A stretch of DNA of 33,607 bases, from positions 1-33,607 of the forward strand of contig NZ_SMKY01000078.1 in NCBI RefSeq assembly GCF_004349235.1. The letters are read 5' to 3'. The first letter of the stretch is position 1, and every line of letters begins with the position of its first letter. Position numbers and translations under genes: made by a program. The notes under the pieces were generated by a model. That model was not told where the DNA came from. It did no database searches and saw only the letters and a program-made list of their open reading frames with translations. Positions 15,079 through 21,009 of this stretch are shown piece by piece. This DNA comes from Actinomadura darangshiensis. GTDB taxonomy: Bacteria > Actinomycetota > Actinomycetes > Streptosporangiales > Streptosporangiaceae.

Positions 15079-15990
15079 GTGACCGACGGCCCCCTTGAAT
15101 GGTTGGCGCTCGCCCGTGGAACGCTCGACCGCGTCGCGCTGAACCGCCGCGACGAAGCCTGGCTGGACGCGGCCTGGGCGAATCCCGAGACGCGCGTACT
15201 GCTCGTCCAGGACGGACGGTCGCTCGTCACCTACGAGCCCGATCCCGCCCTCGTCTTCGTCCCGCCGGACCAGGCGCCGGACGGCGAGCGCTGGCTCCTC
15301 GGCGCCGGCGAGGACGGCACCGCCTACTTCGGCGCGCCCGGCCCGCTGCCCGCCATCGAGGGGGCGCACCCGGCCGGCCTCCGCCGCGTCGGCGCCCTCC
15401 TCGGCGACCAGGACTCCGGCCTGCTCACCCACGTCGTCGCCCTGGAGCACTGGCACCGGACCAACCGGTTCTGCCCGCGCTGCGGAGCCGAGACGCGGGT
15501 GGCGTCCGCCGGGCACGTCCGCCAGTGCCCCGAGGACGGCTCCCAGCACTTCCCGCGCGTCGACCCCGCCGTGATCATGCTGGTCACCGACGAGGCCGAC
15601 CGGATCCTGCTGGCCCGCGGCCCGCAGTGGCCCGCCGACCGCCGCTCGATCCTCGCCGGGTTCGTCGAACCGGGCGAGTCCCTCGAACAGGCCGTCGCGC
15701 GGGAGGTGAACGAGGAGGTCGGGCTGCCGGTCCGGGACGTCCGCTACCTCGGCAGCCAGCCGTGGCCGCTGCCGCAGAGCCTCATGCTGGGCTTCACCGC
15801 GAAGACCGACGGCGGCGTCCCGCTGCGTCCCGACCCGGAAGAGATCCTCGACGCGGCCTGGTACACCCGCGACGAGCTGACCGCCGCCATCGACAAGGGC
15901 GAGATCGTCGCCCCGGGCCCGCTCTCCATCGCCGCCCAGCTCATCATGCGCTGGTACGGCGACCAACTCCCGAAAATGCCAATGTTCTGA
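15079..15990 (+). CDS. nudC: NAD+ diphosphatase (NudC, 303 aa)
   Basis: Nudix hydrolase that cleaves NAD(H) to NMN(H) and AMP, and in other bacteria can decap NAD-capped RNA. The Nudix box is GFVEPGESLEQAVAREVNEE (GX5EX7REUXEEXGU intact), followed downstream by SQPWPLPQS, the NudC-specific motif (usually SQPWPFPxS). A zinc-ribbon-like segment upstream has CPRC and a third Cys (RQCPED), but the fourth Cys of the E. coli protein is Asp here. Start choice: GTG 15079 has GAGAGG at 6-nt spacing. The ATG at 15073 is also in frame but directly abuts the SD. It lies 27 nt after the M20 gene and is probably co-transcribed. Confidence 0.92.
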   Translation: MTDGPLEWLALARGTLDRVALNRRDEAWLDAAWANPETRVLLVQDGRSLVTYEPDPALVFVPPDQAPDGERWLLGAGEDGTAYFGAPGPLPAIEGAHPAGLRRVGALLGDQDSGLLTHVVALEHWHRTNRFCPRCGAETRVASAGHVRQCPEDGSQHFPRVDPAVIMLVTDEADRILLARGPQWPADRRSILAGFVEPGESLEQAVAREVNEEVGLPVRDVRYLGSQPWPLPQSLMLGFTAKTDGGVPLRPDPEEILDAAWYTRDELTAAIDKGEIVAPGPLSIAAQLIMRWYGDQLPKMPMF

Positions 15991-16020
15991 CGGAGGGTTC
16001 ATCTAGCATGAGCGGTACGT

Positions 16021-16110
16021 GACCTCCCCGCCGTAGCGGGGATGACCCCCAAACGGTCCCGACCGTGACGATGGGGGATCAGTGCTCCCCGCGCACGCGG
16101 GGGTGGGACG
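16021..16110. CRISPR. Two-repeat, one-spacer CRISPR-like remnant (type I-E pattern, degenerate)
   Basis: Two 29-nt units at 16021-16049 and 16082-16110 flank exactly 32 nt (16050-16081), the geometry of type I-E arrays. Both have the CTCCCCGC...GCGGGG hairpin core. The first ends GGGGATGACCCC and the second begins GTGCTCCCCGCGCACGCGGG, together resembling the actinobacterial I-E repeat. They match each other at about 18 of 29 positions, so at least one is decayed. No third unit or cas gene is visible. The units lie between convergent genes, so tandem terminator hairpins are the main alternative. Confidence 0.4.
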
Positions 16111-16112
16111 AC

Positions 16113-16140
16113 GGCCCGCCGCCCTAGCGGTCGGCGGGCC
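16113..16140. terminator. Bidirectional hairpin between nudC and mycoredoxin
   Basis: GGCCCGCCG (16113-16121) pairs perfectly with CGGCGGGCC (16132-16140) around a 10-nt loop. It lies 13 nt past the mycoredoxin stop on the minus strand. There is no strong T tract, as is common in high-GC actinobacteria. Confidence 0.6.
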
Positions 16141-16153
16141 TCGTCCTCAAGCT

Positions 16154-16444
<291 letters not shown>

Positions 16445-16500
16445 CGCTTCCGCGTCTCCCTCGTTCGTTCGTTCGGACGGTCCATGCCCTCGGCAGAACA

Positions 16501-16534
16501 GTGGACACCCGTCCCGCATTCCTTCGCTGTCCAC
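16501..16534. repeat. 7-bp inverted repeat in mycoredoxin-uvrD2 intergenic region
   Basis: GTGGACA (16501-16507) and TGTCCAC (16528-16534) are inverted copies separated by 20 nt. They lie between divergent starts and could bind a regulator, but the half-sites are short and no known factor is recognised. Confidence 0.3.
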
Positions 16535-16571
16535 AGTTGGCGTGGTGGCTGATACGGGTGGGGCGGGCTGC

Positions 16572-16577
16572 GAGTAT
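16572..16577 (+). promoter_or_regulatory. -10-like GAGTAT, possible leaderless start of uvrD2
   Basis: GAGTAT is followed by six G residues and then the ATG at 16584. The G run could also act as a poor SD directly abutting the start, so leaderless use is a tentative reading. Confidence 0.3.
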
Positions 16578-16583
16578 GGGGGG

Positions 16584-18650
16584 ATGTTGCCTGAGTCGGT
16601 GCTGGAGGGACTCGACCCCGAACAGCGGGCGGTCGCCGAGGCGGTGAAAGGGCCGGTGTGCGTGCTCGCGGGCGCCGGGACGGGCAAGACGCGGGCCATC
16701 ACCCACCGGATCGCCTACGCCACGCTGACCGGTGTCGTGACGCCCCAGCGGGTGCTCGCCGTGACGTTCACCACACGGGCGGCGGGGGAGCTGCGCAGCC
16801 GGCTGCGGCAGCTCGGCGCGCCCGGCGTGCAGGCCCGCACCTTCCACGCGGCGGCGCTGCGGCAGCTCACCTACTTCTGGCCGCGGGTCGTGGGCGGCGA
16901 GCCACCCAAGATCATCGATTCGAAGGTCGGGCTGGTCGCGGACGCGGCGCGGGCCTGCCGGCTGTCGCTCGCGCGGACGGAGCTGCGCGACGTCGCGAGC
17001 GAGATCGAATGGGCGAAGGTCACCCAGCTTCGCCCCGAGGACTACCCCGCCGCGGTCGTCAAGGCGGGCCGCAGGCCGCCCGCCGAGGTCGTCGACGTCG
17101 CCCGCGTCTACGCCATGTACGAGCAGCTCAGGCGGGAGCGCAACCTGCTCGACTTCGAGGGGATGCTGGAGCTGACCGCGGCCGTCCTCACCGAGCACCG
17201 GGAGGTCGCCAACCAGGTCCGCGAGCAGTACCGGTACTTCGTCGTGGACGAGTTCCAGGACGTCAACCCGCTGCAGAAGCTGCTGCTCGACACCTGGCTC
17301 GGCGACCGCGACGACCTGTGCGTCGTCGGCGACCCCAACCAGACGATCTACTCGTTCACCGGCGCGTCCCCGTCCCACCTGCTCGACTTCACCCGCGAGC
17401 ATCCGGACGCCAAGATCGTCAAGCTCGTCCGCGACTACCGGTCGACGCCGCAGGTCGTCCGGCTGGCCAACGGGGTGATCGGGCCGGCCAAGGGGGTCCG
17501 GCACAAGCTGGAGCTCCAAGCCCAGCGCGACAACGGGCCCGAGCCGGTGTTCAACGAGTACGACGACGAGGTCGCCGAGGCCGACGACGCGGCGCGGCGG
17601 GCCCGCAAGCTGATCGAGGAGGGCGTCCCCGCGCGGGAGATCGCCGTCCTGTACCGGATCAACGCGCAGTCCGAGACGTACGAGTCGGCGCTGGCCGCGG
17701 TCGGCGTCCCCTACGTGCTGCGCGGCGCGGAGCGGTTCTTCGAGCGGCCCGAGGTGCGCGAGGCGGTGGTCCGGCTGCGCGGTGCGGCGCGGGCGGGCGG
17801 CGACGCCGAGACCGACGGCATGGGGCTCATACAGACCGTCCGGCACGTGCTGTCGGGGGCCGGGTTCTCCGACCGGCCGCCCGAGGGGGCCGGGGCGGCC
17901 CGCGCGCGCTGGGAGTCCCTCGCGGCACTGGCCCAGCTCGCCGAGGACATGGCCGCCGACAACCCCAAGGCCGGTCTCGCCGACTTCGTCGCCGAGCTTG
18001 AGGAACGCGCCACCGCCCAGCACGCGCCGCCGCTGGAGGGCGTCACGCTCGCGTCCCTGCACGCCGCCAAGGGCCTGGAGTGGGACGCCGTGTTCCTCGT
18101 CGGCCTGGCCGAAGGCACGCTGCCCATCATCTACGCCAAGACACCCGAGCAGGTCGAGGAGGAACGGCGTCTCCTCTACGTGGGCGTGACCCGGGCCCGC
18201 GTCCACCTCAACCTGTCGTGGGCGCTGGCACGCTCGCCCGGCGGGACGCAGATGCGCCGCCCGTCCCGCTTCCTGGACGGCCTGACCGGCAAGACCACCA
18301 CGCACATGCCCGCCCGCGTCGACCGGTCGAAGCGGCGTCCCGCCAAGGGCCCGCAGCCGTGCCGGGTGTGCGGGCGCCCGCTGACCGCCGCCGTCGAACG
18401 CAAGCTCGGCCGCTGCGAAGACTGCCCGTCGGAGCTGAACGAGGAACTGCTCATCGCGCTCAAGGAGTGGCGCGCCCAGGTGTCCGCCGAGCAGAAGGTC
18501 CCCGCGTACGTGGTGTTCACCGACGCGACCCTCCAGGCGATCGCCGAGCACGACCCCGGGTCGCTGGAGGAGCTGGCCCGCATCCCCGGCGTCGGGAAGG
18601 TCAAGCTCGACCGCTACGGCGACGCCGTCCTCGGGATGTGCGGGCACTGA
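16584..18650 (+). CDS. uvrD2: UvrD2-type superfamily 1 DNA helicase (688 aa)
   Basis: ATP-dependent 3'-5' DNA helicase of the actinobacterial UvrD2 class. The Q-motif and Walker A are LDPEQRAVAEA then AGAGTGKT (29-36). Later come FVVDEFQDVN (Walker B, motif II), GDPNQTIYSF (motif III), VRDYRST (motif IV), LHAAKGLEWDAVFLVG (motif V) and RLLYVGVTRAR (motif VI). C-terminal to the motor is a four-cysteine segment (Cys593, 596, 611, 614) and then an HRDC domain (FTDATLQAIAE through RIPGVGKVKLDRYG). Both are features described for mycobacterial UvrD2. In Mycobacterium uvrD2 is also next to whiB7, so the neighbourhood supports the name. Upstream in-frame codons run into the mycoredoxin gene; ATG 16584 starts the conserved region. 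Confidence 0.93.
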   Translation: MLPESVLEGLDPEQRAVAEAVKGPVCVLAGAGTGKTRAITHRIAYATLTGVVTPQRVLAVTFTTRAAGELRSRLRQLGAPGVQARTFHAAALRQLTYFWPRVVGGEPPKIIDSKVGLVADAARACRLSLARTELRDVASEIEWAKVTQLRPEDYPAAVVKAGRRPPAEVVDVARVYAMYEQLRRERNLLDFEGMLELTAAVLTEHREVANQVREQYRYFVVDEFQDVNPLQKLLLDTWLGDRDDLCVVGDPNQTIYSFTGASPSHLLDFTREHPDAKIVKLVRDYRSTPQVVRLANGVIGPAKGVRHKLELQAQRDNGPEPVFNEYDDEVAEADDAARRARKLIEEGVPAREIAVLYRINAQSETYESALAAVGVPYVLRGAERFFERPEVREAVVRLRGAARAGGDAETDGMGLIQTVRHVLSGAGFSDRPPEGAGAARARWESLAALAQLAEDMAADNPKAGLADFVAELEERATAQHAPPLEGVTLASLHAAKGLEWDAVFLVGLAEGTLPIIYAKTPEQVEEERRLLYVGVTRARVHLNLSWALARSPGGTQMRRPSRFLDGLTGKTTTHMPARVDRSKRRPAKGPQPCRVCGRPLTAAVERKLGRCEDCPSELNEELLIALKEWRAQVSAEQKVPAYVVFTDATLQAIAEHDPGSLEELARIPGVGKVKLDRYGDAVLGMCGH

Positions 18651-18704
18651 TACGCGGGCACTGACCGCCGAGGGGTGAGACCTGGCTCACCCCGACCGAT
18701 AGGG

Positions 18705-18710
18705 AAGACT
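18705..18710 (+). promoter_or_regulatory. -10-like AAGACT, possible leaderless start of tesB
   Basis: AAGACT is followed by 7 nt and then the GTG at 18718. No SD sequence precedes the start. The hexamer departs from TANNNT at the first position. Confidence 0.3.
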
Positions 18711-18717
18711 GGCCGCC

Positions 18718-19593
18718 GTGAAGGAATCGCTGAAGGAACTGCTGGACCTCCTCGACCTGGAGCAGATCGAGAACGACATCTTCCGCGGCCGCAGCCCCGA
18801 GGAGCGGCGGCAGCGCGTCTTCGGGGGCCAGGTTGCCGGGCAGGCGCTCGTCGCGGCCGGGCGCACCGTCCCGGCGAACCGGCCCGTGCACTCCCTGCAC
18901 GCCTACTTCATCCGGCCCGGCGACCCCCTCGTCCCGCTCGTCTACACCGTCGACCGCGTCCGGGACGGGCGGTCCTTCACCACCCGCCGCGTCACCGCCG
19001 TCCAGCACGGCAAGGCGATCTTCACACTGTCGGCGTCGTTCCAGGTCGCCGAGGACGGCCCGTTCCACCAGGCCCCGATGCCGGACGCGCCCGGCCCCGA
19101 GACGCTGCCGGACGGCCTGACCCGCCTCACCCCGCTGTTCGGCGAGGTCGGCGCCCGCGAGTTCGTCACCCGCCGCCCGTTCGACATCCGGCACGCGACG
19201 CCGCTGACGTGGGAGGCCGCCAAGGACCCGGGCCTCGCCACCCCCGAGTCGAAGGTGTGGCTGAAAGTGGACGGCGACCTGCCCGCCGACCCGCTGCTGC
19301 ACGTGTGCCTGATGACCTACGCCTCGGACATGACGCTGCTCGACACCGTCCTGCTCAACCACGGCCTGGCCTGGGGCGACAAGCGGACGATGGGCGCCAG
19401 CCTCGACCACGCGATGTGGTTCCACCGGCCGTTCCGCGCCGACGACTGGCTGCTGTACTACCAGGACACCCCGTTCGCCGGCGGCGCCCGCGGCCTCGCC
19501 CGCGGCCAGGTGTTCACCCGCTCCGGGGAACTGGTCGTCTCCGTCATGCAGGAGGGCCTGATCCGGGTCTCCGACCCCGAACGAGGGCGCTGA
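18718..19593 (+). CDS. tesB: Acyl-CoA thioesterase II (291 aa)
   Basis: Double-hotdog thioesterase that hydrolyses medium- and long-chain acyl-CoA to free fatty acid and CoA. The first hotdog has RVFGGQVAGQALVAAGRTV (about 33-51), SLHAYFIRPG and a basic RDGRSFTTRRVTA strand. The second has LMTYASDMTLLDT and SLDHAMWFHRPFRADDWLLY, which carry the Asp/Thr/Gln-type catalytic set of E. coli TesB. Length is the family norm. The GTG start begins the conserved region (MKESLKELLDLLDLEQIE). It follows uvrD2 by 67 nt on the same strand. Confidence 0.92.
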   Translation: MKESLKELLDLLDLEQIENDIFRGRSPEERRQRVFGGQVAGQALVAAGRTVPANRPVHSLHAYFIRPGDPLVPLVYTVDRVRDGRSFTTRRVTAVQHGKAIFTLSASFQVAEDGPFHQAPMPDAPGPETLPDGLTRLTPLFGEVGAREFVTRRPFDIRHATPLTWEAAKDPGLATPESKVWLKVDGDLPADPLLHVCLMTYASDMTLLDTVLLNHGLAWGDKRTMGASLDHAMWFHRPFRADDWLLYYQDTPFAGGARGLARGQVFTRSGELVVSVMQEGLIRVSDPERGR

Positions 19594-19708
19594 CCCGCGC
19601 ACCTGTGGGAAGATCGTTTCTATACGGGACTCCCGGGAGTCTTCGACGCTCGCCAGGCGTGCGGGGTTCTCCGGGACGAGGGTGAACTCGCCCACAAAAC
19701 CGCAGGTC

Positions 19709-19747
19709 AAAAATATCTTGCTTGATTCGGCGGAATCCCCGTACGCT
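19709..19747 (+). promoter_or_regulatory. Candidate WhiB7-responsive promoter
   Basis: An AT-rich block (AAAAATAT, 19709-19716) lies immediately upstream of -35 TTGCTT (19718-19723), then an 18-nt spacer and -10 TACGCT (19742-19747). WhiB7 binds AT-rich DNA next to the -35 through its AT-hook while bound to the primary sigma factor, and activates its own promoter in mycobacteria and streptomycetes. This is the only AT-rich patch in the region. Predicted transcription start is near 19754. Confidence 0.65.
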
Positions 19748-19783
19748 CGTCGCGAGCAATCAACCGGCCGACCGGTGTGGATC

Positions 19784-20161
19784 ATGAATCCGCCGGGTCC
19801 GGCCCGAGGAGCCAGGAAGGTGGTGTGCAGTCCGGTGAGCAACACGTTGATCAAATCCGCGTCGTCCTGGACAGACGCATGCCGCGGCTCCGCGATCTCT
19901 CGCGCCCCGATGACCCGCGTCTCGAAGCCCGGCGAGTCCGTCGCCTATCTCGAGGCGTCCGGCATGCGACTGCGCGGCCTGCGTAGCACGAATCCGTGCG
20001 ATCAGCGCTTCGCGCAGCGAATCCAGGACCAGCAGGGGTGGAGTGTCTTCGAACACCTTCTCGAAGGCATGAGCGTCCCGGCTCCGGCCACGGCCCACGT
20101 GGGCGTCACCTTCGACGGTGGCGGTTCGGGTCCGTATCCCTGGAGGCGACGACCGGTTTAG
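19784..20161 (+). CDS. Possible upstream ORF in the whiB7 leader
   Basis: A reading frame runs from ATG 19784 (with internal GTG starts, for example 19823) to TAG at 20159-20161, ending 22 nt before the attenuator stem. Third positions are about 80% G/C, lower than the surrounding genes but higher than the overlapping +1 alternative (GTG 19825 to 19986, about 66%, Arg-rich). Cys, Trp and Arg residues are scattered and no domain is recognised. Only one of the two frames need be translated, and a control role rather than a stable protein is expected. The start is uncertain. Confidence 0.25.
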   Translation: MNPPGPARGARKVVCSPVSNTLIKSASSWTDACRGSAISRAPMTRVSKPGESVAYLEASGMRLRGLRSTNPCDQRFAQRIQDQQGWSVFEHLLEGMSVPAPATAHVGVTFDGGGSGPYPWRRRPV

Positions 20162-20183
20162 CACCACAACCGGCAAGCCCCCA

Positions 20184-20214
20184 GGCCGCGGATCCAGACA
20201 CCGGATCCGCGGCC
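20184..20214 (+). terminator. Attenuator hairpin in the whiB7 leader
   Basis: Perfect 12-bp stem: GGCCGCGGATCC (20184-20195) with GGATCCGCGGCC (20203-20214), 7-nt loop, followed by TTCTTCTTT. It is the clearest intrinsic terminator in the window, located inside the leader rather than after a gene, which is why attenuation is inferred. Confidence 0.85.
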
Positions 20215-20276
20215 TTCTTCTTTGCCCGGACAACCCCAACCGACACGACCGTTGAGATCCAACGAGAGGAACAAGG

Positions 20277-20564
20277 GTGACTGTGATGCAGGGGGCTCTC
20301 GCAGTAAGCGAGGAGGACCTCACGCTTCCGTGCCGGACCGACCCGGAGCTGTTCTTCGCCGAGGCTCCCGCCGACGTCGAGCTCGCCAAGGCGCTCTGCC
20401 TGGAGTGCCCGCTCCGCAAGGAGTGCCTCGCCGGAGCGCTTGAGCGCAACGAGCCCTGGGGTGTCTGGGGCGGCGAACTGTTCGTCCGCGGCGTGATCGT
20501 CGCGCGCAAGCGGCCGCGTGGCCGCCCGCGCAAGCACCCGCGGCCGGACGAGGCGACCGTCTGA
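20277..20564 (+). CDS. whiB7: WhiB7 transcription regulator (95 aa)
   Basis: Iron-sulfur WhiB-family regulator of intrinsic antibiotic resistance. Four cluster ligands are Cys19, Cys41, Cys44 and Cys50 (CLECPLRKEC, 41-50), followed by WGVWGGE (61-67), the sigma-factor contact motif. The C-terminal RPRGRPRKHP (79-88) is an AT-hook, the feature that distinguishes WhiB7 from other WhiB proteins. The start GTG 20277 has AGAGGA about 7 nt upstream; an ATG four codons in (20286) is less well spaced. In known cases WhiB7 with SigA activates resistance genes after translation stress. The long attenuated leader, the uvrD2 neighbour and the adjacent ABC1-type gene (compare Rv3197-whiB7-uvrD2) reinforce the assignment. 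Confidence 0.95.
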   Translation: MTVMQGALAVSEEDLTLPCRTDPELFFAEAPADVELAKALCLECPLRKECLAGALERNEPWGVWGGELFVRGVIVARKRPRGRPRKHPRPDEATV

Positions 20565-20587
20565 TGCGGGCACACGGCCGAATCGAC

Positions 20588-20627
20588 CCCGGAGGCGCGG
20601 CCTCCACGCGGGGACCGCGCCTCCGGG
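20588..20627 (+). terminator. Hairpin after whiB7
   Basis: CCCGGAGGCGCGG (20588-20600) pairs perfectly with CCGCGCCTCCGGG (20615-20627), 13 bp, 14-nt loop. There is no T tail. It lies between whiB7 and the downstream small ORF and could terminate or protect the whiB7 mRNA. Confidence 0.5.
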
Positions 20628-20644
20628 CCGCCGGGGAGAACGAG

Positions 20645-20842
20645 ATGACATTGCTCAGCCAAGACCTGTCCCGAGAACGAATACCGGCGACGGTGCCCGA
20701 CGAGCTGGTCGCCCGGGTGCGCGCGCTGCGGCGTGCACGCCGCGAGGCCCAGACGAGGGCATCGCGGGTGCGCCGCGTCCTGCTCGCGCCGACGGCGGGC
20801 GAGACGTACGCGCACGTGCCGGAACGGCGCCAGCACGCTTAG
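20645..20842 (+). CDS. Small Arg-rich hypothetical protein (65 aa)
   Basis: Unrecognised basic protein. The ATG at 20645 has GGGGAG about 7 nt upstream, which is the reason for calling it. Residues 15-50 are predicted helical with a dense Arg array (RVRALRRARREAQTRASRVR), compatible with nucleic-acid binding. The C-terminus is short and polar. It follows whiB7 by 80 nt on the same strand, with a hairpin between, so it may be a low-level read-through gene. No function assigned; could be a chance ORF. Confidence 0.5.
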   Translation: MTLLSQDLSRERIPATVPDELVARVRALRRARREAQTRASRVRRVLLAPTAGETYAHVPERRQHA

Positions 20843-20860
20843 GCCCGCCGGTCGCAGGCC

Positions 20861-20896
20861 GCCGTCCGTCCTTTCTTGGATGGTTTGGCGGACGGC
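20861..20896 (+). terminator. Hairpin after the small ORF
   Basis: GCCGTCCGTCC (20861-20871) pairs with GGCGGACGGC (20887-20896) with one bulge. It follows the small ORF by 18 nt on the plus strand. Strength is moderate, without a T tract. Confidence 0.45.
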
Positions 20897-20957
20897 ACGC
20901 CTCCCGGCGGGCGCATGGAGCGTGTCCGGTGGCCCACTTCACCGGGCACGCGAAAAT

Positions 20958-20994
20958 CGGGGCCCCGCGCACCACATCAGTGCGCGGGGCCCCG
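20958..20994 (-). terminator. Strong intrinsic terminator after the ABC1 kinase gene
   Basis: A 15-bp perfect stem (20958-20972 with 20980-20994, core GGGGCCCCGCGCAC) and 7-nt loop. On the minus strand it is followed by ATTTTCG. It begins 15 nt after the minus-strand stop at 21010 and would also block plus-strand read-through. Confidence 0.85.
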
Positions 20995-21009
20995 CTGAGC
21001 TTTCAGGGT

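Larger units (their letters stand above)
19754..20276 (+). ncRNA. Long 5' leader of whiB7 (transcription attenuator)
   Basis: About 520 nt separate the predicted transcription start from the whiB7 GTG. The leader holds one or more upstream reading frames and ends with a strong intrinsic terminator 57 nt before whiB7. This is the layout known for mycobacterial whiB7, where ribosome-targeting antibiotics relieve early termination. Start codons near the 5' end include ATG 19784 and GTGs at 19823 and 19825 preceded by AGGAAGG. The transcript boundaries are inferred from the promoter and terminator sequences. Confidence 0.65.

Noticed and set aside
13558..16002. A very long minus-strand open frame (814 codons) antisense to the M20 and nudC genes
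   Set aside because: High-GC codon bias of the real plus-strand genes keeps the opposite frame open. No domain, SD or start supports it, while both plus-strand genes carry intact catalytic motifs.
16008..16022. Four-codon ORF ATGAGCGGTACGTGA after nudC
   Set aside because: Too short to call, with no conservation evidence.
19628..19641. Perfect 14-bp palindrome GACTCCCGGGAGTC after tesB
   Set aside because: It has no loop and no T tail, so it is a poor terminator. It could be an operator, but nothing nearby supports that.
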